Below the pieces are notes generated by a model. It was not told the origin of the DNA. It did not search any database and saw nothing but the letters and a program-made list of their open reading frames with translations. From assembly GCA_963281255.1 (NCBI GenBank), contig OY725504.1, positions 1,364,001-1,428,000 of the forward strand: DNA of 64,000 nucleotides, given 5' to 3'. The stretch's first letter is position 1. The number at the start of each line of letters is the position of its first letter. Below, piece after piece: positions 1-11,800 of this stretch. The position numbers and the translations under genes are program-made. This DNA is from Aphrocallistes beatrix. Taxonomy: Eukaryota; Porifera; Hexactinellida; Sceptrulophora; Aphrocallistidae.

Positions 1-506
1 GTGAACACCTCTGAAAAGTGAAACGTGAACACCTAATCTTGTCCCAAATGTCCAAATTACAGTGGATATGGCCTCTTAAAAGTGAACATAGCATGTGGCT
101 TCATTAGATAATAGGCTAGAGTTAATATTTGATGTAGAATTTGGATATGAATTCATCATAAATTGGAAGACCCTCTCTCTGTTTAGGATATAATTATCCT
201 CACCCATTCTTAATGATTGCTAGTAAAAAAGTATTAATAGTAAAATAGAAATGTCACAGTAATGTAGTGGGCCACGGTTTTTTCTGTAGTACGCTAGGTG
301 GGCCACAGCAGTAAAAAGGTTGAAAACCCCTGGGTTAAAGTAACCAAATATTATCAGTATTCATATTCGGTTAGAATAACTGAATATTATCAGTATTCGT
401 ATTTAGTTAGGGAACTATTCATGAATACTGATATTCGGTTCAATCGGTTTCAACCTTGCTACTTAGGCAATTCTATTACCCGACAACACTTATGATACAC
501 CCTGTA
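1..506. other. AT-rich non-coding flank with remnants of miniature elements
   Basis: No gene is visible. Around 240-335 the sequence ends in AAAGGTTGAAAACCCCTG, which resembles the right end of an hAT element. From about 338 to 466 there are repeated TATTATCAGTATTC-type units ending in CGGTTTCAACCTTG. That end is the exact reverse complement of the left end of the repeat element at 19538, so this is probably a second, decayed copy of that family. The only open frame here (298-495) is made of the repeat. Confidence 0.5.
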
Positions 507-508
507 TA

Positions 509-1846
509 CAGTCTGTCCCATAATTATTGAGAAAATGTTTAATTGAATATCCTTAGTAATTGAAACGAAATTTCAATACCTATTCATCTAAATCTTAGAC
601 ATTCCTCTATTTGATGGATATTTTTCTATAATTAGTATGGTATAAACTTGGTTGTTTTTTTTAATTATGCAAAAATATGTGATGCGTCATCATTACTTAG
701 CACTATCTGACTAATGTTAGTTTGTTGTGAATTTCTAAAGAGCTTAGATACGCTAGTTATTGAGATGTCTCAAGTTTCAAAGAGGAATGAAATTCGAACC
801 CTCTGGACCTCAAAGATATACAACCTGAAACAAATTAGCCGAGCACTCGACGTTTCCTTAGCGACAGTCTACCGTGTAATTCGCCGAATTTCAGAACAAC
901 AGTCACTAGGTCACCATCGTGGTGCAGGAAGACCGGCTATAGTCTATCAGGCGATTAAGAAAAGTGTGGTTAAGCAAATCAGAGATGATCCAAAGGTCTC
1001 TATTCGCGAAATTTCATCGAAGTTACCTTGTTCAGCTAGCAAAACAAGCGTCCATCGTTGTCTTAAAAAGTTGGATTATTCAAAACTCTTTCCGAAGAAA
1101 GTTCCCATGTTGTCTGAGACAAATCGTATTAAACGTCTAGATTGGGCAAGAACTAATATACGTAGACAGACCGTGGAATCAAGCAATTTTCGCGGATGAA
1201 GCATCCTTTTGGCTTTTTGGTGGTTCAGTGAGGATGTGGACTAAGAATAGTGAATTCAGAGTTGCCCCCACTGTTAGCATAATGCAAAGATCAATATTTG
1301 GGCCGGATTTTCTTCAATGGGGACATTCCCACTCTGTATTTTCGAACACAATATGAACGGTGAATTCTTTGTGAAGATTCTAGAGGTTCATTTACTGGCG
1401 CAAGCAGATGTTTTTCATGAAAGAAATTGGTTTTTGGTACAGGATAATGATCCCAAACACACTTGTAAGAAGGCAAGGGATTGGATGCAGCAAAATATGC
1501 CTCAAAACACCTTTGGTTGGCCAAGTCAGAGTCCTGATATCAATCCAATAGAGAATCTATTCGGATGGATAAAGCATAACCTTAGTAGAGATCGACCAAG
1601 AACAAAATCAGACCTTAAAGATCGGATTTCTGTCTTATGGGATTCCATAACCCCGGAGTTTTTGGAACCTTACTGGTCTTCAATGCCGAAAAGGTGTCAT
1701 AAAATGATCGACAGCAATGGTAACAAGATAAATTACTGATCATCAGACACATATAGTAATATTCTGCTTAAAATTTAATAATGGAATTGAATAATTGATA
1801 TTCATTTTAGTACTTAGGTGATTCTCAATAATTACGGGACAGACTG
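509..1846 (+). mobile_element. Tc1-type DNA transposon, full length but inactive
   Basis: The termini are inverted repeats beginning CAGTCTGTCCCATAATTATT; the right end has the matching sequence with one mismatch. The element is flanked by TA at 507-508 and 1847-1848, the normal Tc1/mariner target duplication. Its length (1338 bp) is typical. It encodes the broken transposase described separately. Confidence 0.9.
714..1739 (+). pseudogene. Tc1 family transposase (frameshifted)
   Basis: DDE transposase of a Tc1-like element, which would bind the TIRs and cut and paste the element. The first frame (714-1199) holds the N-terminal paired-like helix-turn-helix; a likelier start than the first Met is Met18 at 765. 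The reading then moves to another frame carrying the first catalytic Asp in IFADEASF, and again to the frame 1317-1739 with QDNDPKHT (second Asp) and SPDINPIENLF (the final Glu), the Tc1 spacing. At least two frameshifts, near 1180 and 1320, and stops between them make it a pseudogene. The family call is secure; the exact lineage is not. Confidence 0.9.
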
Positions 1847-1909
1847 TATACTCTTATTTTAACACAATCACTGCAAAGCTTTGTTTTAAGATATAAGTAA
1901 GATCTCAAC

Positions 1910-2055
1910 CATGGGCGCCGAACTTTTCGAAATCTATGGATAATTTTGGCGTCCTAGGGGGGGCTCAGCCCTAAAATTTGTATTGCGCCTATGGACCATC
2001 TTCGATTCCAGGGGGGGCTTGAGCCCCCCCAGCCCCCCCGGGTTCGGCTCCTATG
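1910..2055. mobile_element. 146-bp hAT-like miniature element
   Basis: Ends CATGGGCGCCGAAC and GGTTCGGCTCCTATG are imperfect inverted repeats. The flanks carry a perfect 8-bp target duplication, ATCTCAAC (1902-1909 and 2056-2063). The interior has runs of G and C (GGGGGGGCTCAGCCC type). It has no coding capacity. Confidence 0.8.
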
Positions 2056-2071
2056 ATCTCAACTAATGTAG

Positions 2072-2905
2072 GGTATTTTACCATGTAAGATCCGATTTTT
2101 GCACTTTGAAAGTAAAAATATGAATATTTTAAGAGTTACAAGCGCGCTTCGCTTGCTTGCGCTGCGCGGCTGGCAGACACTTCGTGTCCGCCGGAGGCTC
2201 CCTTCGGTTGCCTGGAGGTGACATTGGTTAATTATAAGGGAGATATCATCTCTAAATATGTCCATCTTAGTTTTAAAATCGATATCACTCGAAAAAACAC
2301 CAAATTTGTCAATTTTTAAAATTTTGATGAGTAATGATTACGTCATAGCAAAGTGATGAGTCATCATTTTTTGATGATAGTTGTATCATATGTGAGACGT
2401 GTTAGTATACAGATTCTATCAAAATTTCAGCCTTCTATCTTCTATAATAGCTGAGTTATGCCCGAATAACTGCATTGCTTAACTTTTGAAAATGTGACAA
2501 TGACGTCATAATTCCATGATGAGTCGACATTTTGCTCTGAGCTCAGAACTTACTGGAGCCATAGCCAAAAGACTCCCACATGCCAAAAATTAGCTTTCTG
2601 TGCCCGCCAGTTTCTTCAATCAATTCGTTGCAGATATATATATATAAATAAATATACACTAATCGAGTTTTAATAGTAAGGATTAACATATTGATATATA
2701 CATATTTTCACACCTTCTTATTTTATTCTTATTTTAAGCTAAAAGCGAGCTCTCAACGGATAATAGAGGGTATTTTAGTATATTGATTCCAAATTTCGCA
2801 CGAATACTCTAAAATGAGTATTTCCCGATGTATTCCGATATTCACATTTCATGTTCCTTCGAATCACTTCCTGGAGCTGCACTATCGGTCTGTCGACCGC
2901 CATTT
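2072..2905. repeat. Dispersed repeat family A (longest copy)
   Basis: This sequence recurs in pieces at 12590-12800, 15241-15745 and 62515-63125, with short related tracts near 52660, 58002 and 61850. Landmarks are a GC-rich stretch of short hairpins near 2140-2215 (GCGCTTCGCTTGC, GACACTTCGTGTC, GAGGCTCCCTTCGG), the phrase ATGACGTCATAATTCCATGATGAG near 2500 (split copies elsewhere), GCTAAAAGCGAG near 2740 and GCACTATCGGTCTGTCGACCG near 2880. No coding frame is conserved between copies. It is a non-autonomous repeat of unknown class. Confidence 0.7.
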
Positions 2906-2925
2906 CTACTTTACTTTTGTTAAGG

Positions 2926-2991
2926 CAGTGGTTCCCAACCTGCGGTTCACGCAGGTGGTGGTCTCGGTCAAAAAAAAGTTTGAAACAGCTG
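2926..2991. mobile_element. 66-bp hAT remnant
   Basis: Starts CAGTGGTTCCCAACC and ends AAACAGCTG, the usual look of a ZBED/Zaphod-type hAT end with the interior deleted. Flanks TGTTAAGG and TGTTAGGG match at 7 of 8 positions, as an old 8-bp duplication would. Confidence 0.6.
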
Positions 2992-2999
2992 TGTTAGGG

Positions 3000-3376
3000 T
3001 TTAATATTACTTTTGGATTTCCGATATTTTGTAACATATGGTGCATTCACTGATGAAAACTAAATGCTTCAAATCCAGATGTAGTACATAATATTAAACT
3101 CAAATGTTTGATCTTATTCTGCAAATTACCAAGAATCCAAGCATTCCACCTAGCTGTCCCATAATTAAAATTGAAAACAATTTATAACACTTTAACTAAT
3201 AACTTGAGTAGTAAACACAGTACAAATCTAGTAGCTCAGGTTTCTACACTTAGTTAACAGAACAGAAATAGTAAAGAAGCATACATAACCAAAAACTCCA
3301 AAACTTTGTCCAGAGTTTTGAGAAAAGCTTGAAAGACATAAATTATTTAGTTTTCTGAGCAAAGCCTACATAACCC
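3000..3376. other. Downstream flank of the PKC gene
   Basis: AT-rich DNA that should contain the 3' untranslated region of the minus-strand PKC gene. I see no clear canonical polyadenylation signal and no other gene. Confidence 0.4.
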
Positions 3377-5704
3377 TCAGTCTTGAGCTACTGATTCTCC
3401 ATTCACATGGCTCTGTTCCTGGTCATGAACCGCTCCTTGCTGCTTTTCTAGCTTGCTTTTTCTTGCTTTTGACTTTTCGATTTCCACATCTCCATTTTCT
3501 TTGATTTCTTCAGTGATGTTTTCCTTTTCAGTTTGGATCTCAGTCTTTTCCTCTAATGCCATCTCACTATTTGTTTCGCCCTCTATTATTTCTTCTGAAG
3601 GTTTTTCAACAGAATTGCCACTTAACAACTTTTCTTCGACACTCTCTACCCTCATACTCTCTTCTCTTTTTATGATTGCTCTTTTTTCGTGGAAGAGCGT
3701 GCATGTAAAATCAAATCCGGTAAACTGGTCGTGCTCAATGATTAGAAGATTGCTTGGGTCAATGTTACTCAATTTTGTTTTATGCTCATGAGACTCTGGG
3801 TCGAAATTATCTGCTGTTTTTCGCGTTTTGTTTGCAGGGACATGCTCTGGCTTTATTTTCCGTTCTTCTACCAAATTCCAATCCATGCCATTAAAGAATG
3901 GGTCACTTTTGAATTGTTTGAATCCATCAGTTGGGGAATAGCCGATGCGTTCAGTAGGGTTTATCTTGATTAGCTCTGAGATAATTCCCACAGCATTACG
4001 CGAGAGGCTTGGAGGATATGTCGCAATTCCTTTCAACATTTTCTTTAGTTGTTTATCTTCATTTTCGTCATAGAATGGGATGTCTCCATGCAACATTTCG
4101 TATGTGATAATACCAAGACTCCAAAGATCAGCTGAAGAATCGTATTCCTTTCGCAGCATTATTTCAGGAGCCATATAGTCCAAAGTGCCGCAAAAGGTGT
4201 CTGTGGTAGTCTTTCCTTTCCATATCCCTTCTTTACACAGCCCGAAGTCGGCCAGCTTCAAATGACCTTCGTAATCAACCAACACATTTTCAGGCTTCAT
4301 ATCTCTGTATATGATGCCTTTGTCGTGGAGGTAGAACAAGCCAATTGCCAGTTCTGCAAGGTAGAGTTGAGTGCGTTTTTCGCTGAAACGTCTGTTTCTT
4401 TCAAGGTGCGTCAGAAGATCACCTCCGCTTAAGAACTCCATTACCATGTACACATTCTCTTCGTCCTGAAATGATGCCTTGAGATCAGTCAGGAAAGAAG
4501 GCTTTCCTTCCAAAGCTAGAACCTTCTGTTCAGCCTTAATGCATTCTACTGCGTCGTTTTCGATTAACTGATCTTTATGCATTACCTTTAAGGCATAGGG
4601 CTCTTCTTGATGATACTTGTAGTCGACCATTATTACTTTGCCGAATGCACCCTGTCCCAGGATCTTGTCTAGCCCAAAGTCGGAAATGGTAACCAGATGA
4701 TCGCGTTCCATTCCCATATCAATAGTTTGCTGCACATATGAAGCGAAGCGTATTTTTGCCTTACTTCTTTTTTCTTCAAGTTCACTCTTTATTCTCTTAA
4801 TCGCTTCATTATTATCATCGAGTGTTACTCGCTGGTTCATTAAGGGAGTGAGATTTTGATTGACCAACGCAAACCATAGATCCTCTCCATTTCCCAGTTG
4901 TTCTATTTCATCCATGTTGAACGACATTCCACCAAGAAAATCGCTTGAAAATTGATTATCCCAATCATAGACGTGGAAATTGAGGCGATATGTTTTCCGT
5001 AGGACAAAATTCAGTTCGAATTCAGTGTTGAAAATGGGTTCTAATGTTTCATAATGCACCTTGGTTTTGTGTTTGCATATTGTGTCACCATTCATGTTGA
5101 TTATTTTAATCTTGACATAGGGATCCGATAGGCCGTTTGGGTCAGCTGGGAGTAGTTTGGTTGCGCGTTTAAGGTTGATTTTAAGGTTACCCTTTTTACT
5201 GCCAGGAGTCAAGAGCATTGATAGATTAATTAATCCATATTTCTTGTTGCTGAATGTTCCACAGTCATTGGGGATGTATTTTCTGCAGCGAGTATGGACG
5301 TTCATTTTGCATAGCGGAGCTTTGCACTGTTGTCCTTGTCTTACTAAGCCATACAACAATTGTCCGCAATGATCGCAGAATGTTGGTTTTCCATACGACT
5401 TTATTGCGAAACGGTGCGGGTTATTTCCTTCTTCAGCATCCTCGTGTTTGGGACAGGAGAAAGCAACTAGATCGACGCAATGTTTATGTAGGGAATACCC
5501 GCATTGTAAACAAACATAGCCTTGTTTCCCGACTCCATAAATAAATTGTGAACAATGTGAGCAGAAAGTTGGTTGTTTGAAAAAGTGTAACTCAAAAAGA
5601 TGTTCCTTGATTGCAATCCGTTTCCTCTCTCTCACTGCTACACGTCTTTGTCGCTTCTTTACTTCTTGGTCAGGTTGATCCATCGATGGGTTAGCTGTAG
5701 CCAT
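3377..5704 (-). CDS. Conventional protein kinase C, single exon, 775 aa
   Basis: Ser/Thr kinase activated at membranes by diacylglycerol and Ca2+. Order: basic pseudosubstrate-like stretch (about 16-32); C1A (35-84); C1B (98-148); C2 (about 172-280) with the Ca2+ ligands in DPNGLSDPYV and YDWDNQFSSDF; kinase (about 342-605) with GQGAFGKV, Lys373, Asp468 in YRDMKPEN, the DFG at 486-488 and activation-loop Thr503 in TFCGTLDYMAPE. C1-C1-C2-kinase is the conventional PKC order. The start has a good context (ACAATGG). Oddities: C1B has CX4C (C127, C132) where the family has CX2C; the turn-motif site is Ser646 without a following Pro; the hydrophobic motif FTGFDF (661-666) has Asp665 instead of phosphorylatable Ser/Thr; about 109 Glu/Lys-rich residues extend the C terminus beyond the usual end. 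It has no introns, unlike the neighbouring myosin gene, so it may be a retrocopy, yet the frame is intact. Confidence 0.95.
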   Translation of the reverse strand: MATANPSMDQPDQEVKKRQRRVAVRERKRIAIKEHLFELHFFKQPTFCSHCSQFIYGVGKQGYVCLQCGYSLHKHCVDLVAFSCPKHEDAEEGNNPHRFAIKSYGKPTFCDHCGQLLYGLVRQGQQCKAPLCKMNVHTRCRKYIPNDCGTFSNKKYGLINLSMLLTPGSKKGNLKINLKRATKLLPADPNGLSDPYVKIKIINMNGDTICKHKTKVHYETLEPIFNTEFELNFVLRKTYRLNFHVYDWDNQFSSDFLGGMSFNMDEIEQLGNGEDLWFALVNQNLTPLMNQRVTLDDNNEAIKRIKSELEEKRSKAKIRFASYVQQTIDMGMERDHLVTISDFGLDKILGQGAFGKVIMVDYKYHQEEPYALKVMHKDQLIENDAVECIKAEQKVLALEGKPSFLTDLKASFQDEENVYMVMEFLSGGDLLTHLERNRRFSEKRTQLYLAELAIGLFYLHDKGIIYRDMKPENVLVDYEGHLKLADFGLCKEGIWKGKTTTDTFCGTLDYMAPEIMLRKEYDSSADLWSLGIITYEMLHGDIPFYDENEDKQLKKMLKGIATYPPSLSRNAVGIISELIKINPTERIGYSPTDGFKQFKSDPFFNGMDWNLVEERKIKPEHVPANKTRKTADNFDPESHEHKTKLSNIDPSNLLIIEHDQFTGFDFTCTLFHEKRAIIKREESMRVESVEEKLLSGNSVEKPSEEIIEGETNSEMALEEKTEIQTEKENITEEIKENGDVEIEKSKARKSKLEKQQGAVHDQEQSHVNGESVAQD

Positions 5705-7129
5705 TGTTCTATTCTTTTCTGAATGATTTGGAATATCTCTTTACTTATATGCCTCCTTTTATACTAACCAGACTCCATTATGTACATTTGCAAATAATTC
5801 TTCCACTCGCCTGAGCATATATTGAAACCTATTGCCTATCTGCATAATCTTTGACCTGTCTCAACTTGATACTGTAATACAAATCAGACTTTTTTTTGGG
5901 CGACTTACATTGTAAAACTGAAACTGGACACTCTGCTGATTTATATTAATTCTTACGAGACTACTCAATAATAAATCTGTTTCTGTGTCAATTCTAATAA
6001 GCGAATTAATTATTTTTGAAACAGTCTAGTTGTAATAATATTACTTTCAACTTGCTCACTACGTATGAATATTTTCTGGAAAGCTTATGGACAATTCTTA
6101 GAATTTTGGTGATGATCGAAATTCACTGAGTTGAGATTCTACCCTGCACATTTTTAGTACCTATTTTAACCAAGCTATTGTACGTACATCCTCGAATAGT
6201 ATCTGATCTTTTTTATTCATTTTATTCACATTTTCTCCCACATTCAAACTTAGTATTTAAATAAAAGAAATTTTTCAATGAATCTAATCATGCGTGTGTG
6301 TGGTATGATAGAGGAGAGAAGCAATGATTTGCTTTAATTTCTTATTCTATGAGGTAATGCATTTTTGGAACTAATTATTCATGGGAGGTTACAATTTGGG
6401 ATAATAATGCAGAATATGCTAATTTTCTTCAGTATTATAGGTGCAGTAAGGAATATTCAACTTTCATTAGCAAAGTCTCAAATTGTCTGTGATCATAGCC
6501 TACTTAAATATTTGGATGAAGTATATTGTGTGTGTTGTTTCGGGTCATTTCTTAGTATTATGGTTCACATTGTGAATGGGAATCATATCAGATGAATAGT
6601 GATAGTTAGGAATTTAGACTTTTTTTCTGTAATGATGAAAAGGAATTTTCGGTCGTCAACTACGTTGTACACAATTTTGTCTAATCATCGCTCTTCACCC
6701 ATCTTGAACCTTTTTCAAAATACATAATCAACTCCTGAATTTTATTATTCCTTGTAATCATTTGCCAACACTGTTGCAATTTATACTATAGTTCAAATGC
6801 ATAAAATGTACTCTCTCTTTAAGTGTGGTTTTCTCCTCCCCCGTGGAGTGATGGCGCAATAAAAATATTGCGATGTTGTAATAATAATGCACACGTACAT
6901 GTAAAATAACCACGAGTCTACTTGGCAATATCAAAATGCATTTATACATATTAAAGCATATAATCTGCTAATATGGAAATGTATCAATTCTTCCCTGGAA
7001 AAGTCACTCATCCTGTGTGCTTATCTTGAACTCCTTACACAGAGCACTTGTTACATCAAAACTAGACTATACTGACCTACGTATTAGGAATTAGCACACG
7101 TAGCTTAATCTAAATAAGATTGATTTAAT
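5705..7129. other. Upstream flank of PKC; no gene seen
   Basis: AT-rich DNA that must hold the minus-strand PKC promoter. Short open frames at 6365-6595 and 6758-6949 have no recognisable domain and look random. I looked for myosin coiled-coil coding in the plus frames and found none. Confidence 0.4.
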
Positions 7130-8095
7130 TTTTTGAAATTGTAAGAAATAAAGAGTGAATCCTCTAGTCGGCTAGGATGAAGATGTGTTCGAAGTCGTAG
7201 ATGCATTAGCCGGCGACGCAAGAAGGCACTTTCGACCGCTGCTTCTGACAATACGATATGCGCCAATAGCTCAGCGAAAGTTTATAATATTGGAAATCCC
7301 TCCTTGCTTACTACGCATCCCGAGAGCGTGGTGTTGCCTAAAACGAGTAAACTCTGCATCGAGTTGCTCTTTCATCGTAGGTTGGATGAGAGTAGAACAC
7401 AATCACTGAATATACTGACCTTGGGCTGAGGTACCAAATCAAGGAGGCTAATTTCTTCATGGATATAGTAAAAAATAAATTGCTTCGCTATTGATAGCAC
7501 TTCCATACGCGTTGAGATGTGGAACATTTCCCATCTATAATTCCAGATTTTAAGTAAAAATTTTCTGGTCTGTACAGAAAAGCTCACGTCCTCCTTCCAT
7601 GGACTTAAAAAGTTGAGGAACTCACGAACAACATGGAATACTCTTGCATCATCTCTATCAACTGTTGCTCAGTTAGGGATTTGAAGATTTTAGATGTTTG
7701 TTACGAGTGTAGATACTTTCTAATTCTTTAGCTTGAATCGCGAATTCCATCCTGTGGCCACATATCGACTGATATCTCTAGCTTCGATAAACTCCTCAAC
7801 GTCTTGGACTTTGTTTTGTCATTTATGCACCGAAACACATCCCTCGGCAGTAAGTTAATTGTCTGCGACTGTCACAATGACAATACCACCGTACATTTTC
7901 ATCTCATCAATGGATGTTTCTGTAAGAACTTTAATGTAAAACTTTAAGTCTTCAATCGAGTTCGACCAAAACTGTCGGCCCGTCGTGATCATCATAAGTG
8001 GTGGTTTTTGGAAACTTAATTAGTCCAGTCGTCGAGTGAAACTGTTAGAAATCTGCTTTGAATTGGGCCTGATTTGTTCGCCACTCTGAACCTAG
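7130..8095 (-). pseudogene. Degenerate hAT transposase
   Basis: Minus-strand translation in shifting frames recovers hAT landmarks. Near the 3' end (about 7140-7280) a stretch reads LLAHIVLSEAAVESAFLRR and then LRTHLHPSRLEDSLF, the hAT C-terminal dimerisation pattern (EAAVERSFS then LRNRLHP). Upstream, about 7880-8080, SLDDWTN and VTVADN fit the start of the catalytic domain. Many stops and frameshifts are present. The plus-strand frame at 7185-7409 is a shadow of this relic. I am confident it is an hAT relic but not of its subfamily. Confidence 0.6.
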
Positions 8096-8160
8096 ACCTG
8101 ACACATGTTGAGCAGGGTTGTTTGAATTTAATCAAGTGATTTAAATCATATAACAAAGTA

Positions 8161-8332
8161 CAGTAGCCTCTCGTTACTACGAACACGGATAAGGCGAAAT
8201 ACAGGTTGAAACGAACAAGGTTTACCCCCCCAACTGTTCAAATGCATGCAGTTAAATTCGGTTAATACGAATTACGGATAATACGTGCAAGTTTCGACGG
8301 TTCTCTGGTTCGTATTTACGAGACTCGACTCC
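8161..8332. mobile_element. pogo/Tc1-like miniature element, decayed
   Basis: The left end CAGTAGCCTCTCGTTACTACG and right end CGTATTTACGAGACTCGACT are diverged inverted repeats, with TA at 8159-8160. The layout, including internal GTTAATACGAAT units, resembles the CAGTCAGG miniature family at 10826 but the sequence is different. No coding capacity. Confidence 0.5.
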
Positions 8333-8339
8333 ATTCGAA

Positions 8340-8690
8340 TTATGATGATCACACATATTATTGTGAACAATGTCATCGATGGCCTTCTTATTATCAAAAG
8401 TTATTTATTCAGCTGTGGGATGTGAATGGGTTAATACGAAAAATTTGGAATTTTTCATGATATGTTGCTACATTCCAGTGTTGCTATGGAAACGTGTTTT
8501 GGTCAGTTGGAGTCATATCTTGAAAACCACAAGAGCTAGACATTCATATGTAATTCTATTTGATAGCCAATAGACTATTTCCTATTAAGTGATAATATAA
8601 TTTAGACGTCGAAATTATAGTCCCAAATCCGTTACTGTGAGGCCTTATGTACAGTAGGCTATGGTACTAAGTATTTAGTTATGTCAAAAA
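8340..8690. repeat. Repeat family B, deleted copy
   Basis: Matches parts of the foldback element at 60783-61570 and the half copy at 24925-25318. Shared landmarks are GGGTTAATACGAAAAATTTGG, TTGCTATGGAAACGTGTTTT and the terminal AGTAGGCTATG in inverted orientation. The central part is deleted. Confidence 0.65.
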
Positions 8691-8874
8691 TTGACGTGTC
8701 TAAGCCCACTTGGGGCAGTTATGTACTGAATTGTATATAACAATATTAATAGTACATTATCTTGATTCATTATAATATATATAAGGATATACTAGTATGA
8801 AAATCGAATTAAATGAGTTTTAGAAATGACAGTGATATATAGTTCTCCTATTTATATATTTAAACATAATTCAG

Positions 8875-11800
8875 GTCCAAGATCTTGAGAAGATAAAGCG
8901 TAATCTAGAGAATCAGCTCGCAGAGTCCAAGCAACAATTGGAGGAGGTGGAAGATGAACTGATGTTATCAGAAGATGCCAAGCTGAGGCTTGAAGTGAAT
9001 CAACAAGCTGCCAAAACAAACTTTGCAAGGGAACTAGCGGCAAAAGAAGAGCAGAATGAAGAAATTAAAAAAACGCTTACTAGACAGGTTTCTATATTTG
9101 CGTTGCGTTTTAATATATAATTAGTCTAGATAAAAATTTAACTAACATTGTGCACTTACTTGGGCATTACGTATACCATTGCAAATGTATTTTGAAGAAT
9201 TTGTGCTAGGACATCTATCGAAAGACATCTTGCCGAAGGACATTATGCTGAAGACATCTCGCTGAAAGGGCATCTTGCCGAAAGGATATCATACCGAAAG
9301 ACTTATCACTGAAAAGCTTATTGCTATTGCCATTGTCCAAAATAACAGATAATCATAACATTTTATAATCTAATAATATAAGGCTTTGTTAGTCGCTGCA
9401 TATAATTTACCAAAGTTTCATTCTCCACTGAAAACGCTGCTTTTCCTTGCTCATAACAATATCTCATCCAAAATGCTGCAAAAATGATACCATTTCAATT
9501 GATTCCTTTCCCCAAAGGCACCATTGCTCCCTCGTTGCCCACTGCACTCGCCTAAAATGCCCTTAATTTTCGCCAGAATCTCATTTGAGCTTTGCTCGAC
9601 TTCAAATTATTCGAGTTATAATAGATTAATGATATCGATAAGATTGTTTACACACCCCTATCACATTTCGGCAAGATGTCCTTTCGGCATTATATCCTTT
9701 CGGCAAGATGTCCTTTCGGCATTATATCCTTTCGGCAAGATGTCCTTTCGGCAAGATGTCCTTTCGGCATTGTCTTTCGGCAAGGTGGGCGAACACAGAA
9801 TAATTATTGTGACTTCAAATTCAACAATGTGTTACTAAACAAAGTAATTATGGTTTTATTGAAATTTCACAACAGTTACTAAATGATAAGTGTGCTAGTC
9901 TAAGAACATTCAGTCTGACCTTCGTAGTACGAGGTAAACATATTTTTCTAGATCCATGAATATGAGGAGAAAGTAGAAGAGGAGAAGAAACTGAAACAAA
10001 CTGCATCCAATCAACGGAAGAAGCTTGAGGCTGATTATAAGGAGTTGGACCTACATGTAGACGCTATTGCGACTCAGAAAGAAGATGCTCTTAGGCAGGC
10101 TCGACGTTTCCAGTCTCAAGTTAAAGAAATTCAACGGGAATTAGAAGAATTAAATAGTCTAAAAGCTGATTCTCTTAGTGCTCAAAAAGAAGCTGAAAAG
10201 AAATCAAAAACTTTCGAGAATGAGCTACAAATATCCCAAGATGTGAGTTGTATATTGAATCGAGTCATCATGGACCATCCTATTAGTTATGCTTTCTTAG
10301 GGTCGAAATCCGGGAATATTAACCAACGGACGCTGGCTATTCTAAGGCGAATATTTTCACAATTTAATTATTTGATTTGGGGTCCATTATATATGTATTT
10401 AAGATAAAGACCTCGCCTTTTTGTGGCTTCCCATCCCCTAAATACTAAACGGAAATGAATCAGCAAAATCCTTAGTCCATTGAGTCATTTTCAGGTAATT
10501 TCGCTATAATTTGGACTAAAAAATGGTCCCAAACAATTGCCTCACTTCACAGTCTCCGGTTAATCAAAATTCTATGAAATATACATATGTATTATTCGTC
10601 TGAATTTTTAGGAGTCTTTAATAGAATTTTTGAATTCATTTATTAAATTTTTATTAAATTGTTTCACTCTTCTCATTTTTCAAATCTTTCATGTTTAACT
10701 TGTAATTAAAAAATAAATGGTGTTTTTGACAAATCATGACACTTTTTTGTCAGCGATATTGAAATATTAAATGAAGAAGAAATGACTTTATACAAGGTTC
10801 TTATATCTAACTTTGAAAAGTAATACAGTCAGGTTCGCTTATTATGAACCCGCTTATTATGAACATTCGTTTATTATGAACTAACTCTCTGGTCCCAATT
10901 CAACAGGTTCCATAGGATTTGTATTAGGTCGAGTTCGCTTAATATGAAGTCTCTCTATTATGAACAAACTTTTTGGTCCCCAAGGTGTTCATAATAAGCG
11001 ACCCTGACTGTATTCGTGACTGCAAAAACTCAATATATCACAAATAGGTTAACAGATCAATGGCAGCGGTTTTTGGCTATCCATCTGAGCGAATCTATTT
11101 TTGATTCAAGATTTGGATATGAGTGGATATGAATAGCGATTGTAAGGGACCTGGACTTTTTTAGAATTAATTCAGACAAAAAAGAATTATTATCCACTTA
11201 GATATTTTTTCCGTAATTATACTTGACTCTTGCAGCTAATTTTTCCCAAATCTTAATATTATAAACCTTAGGTGGGGAAGGGTGTGAAAAGCAGACTAAA
11301 CGATCAGTGCGTAATAGTGAACAATGATTTTCAGAGAAGGATAGATTTCCTATCTCTCTCTCTTCACTAGATTATTCGTTGTACACTTCATGTTAGCTAT
11401 GTAATTACATCCCTCACATATGATACCAAGAAGATATGACTCATCAAATTATTACTTCATTATCTTAAAAATAAGAATCAACGTTTTTTATTTACAAAAT
11501 GACATTTGGAATAAAATCAAATATATTTTTCTGTTTATTTTCTAAAATATTTTTTAATATTCGATGTACTATTGTACATAAATGCCATACGAAATTAATA
11601 GTATTAGGATTTACTACTTGTTTACTCTCCTCCGCGAGAAAAGCTTCTATTTGGCATAAACTGTATGTCTAGAACTGTAGAGTCCTGGGGGTTTAGACAA
11701 ATCATTAAAGTCTAGAAGACTTATTTAGAATCCCTAGCCTAGAGAATTAAGTTTTATGATGGATATATTCAGGCTTTATCAACTGCTCAACGCCTGCAAA

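Noticed and set aside
5157-5544. Plus-strand frames of 71 and 96 aa
   Set aside because: Antisense shadows of the PKC C1 and C2 coding sequence.
6365-6595. A 76-aa plus-strand frame in the PKC upstream flank
   Set aside because: No domain, no splice context and composition like the AT-rich background.
9524-9882. Frames with repeated FRQDVLSA-like peptide
   Set aside because: They translate the CGAAAGGACATC repeat array; no independent coding evidence.
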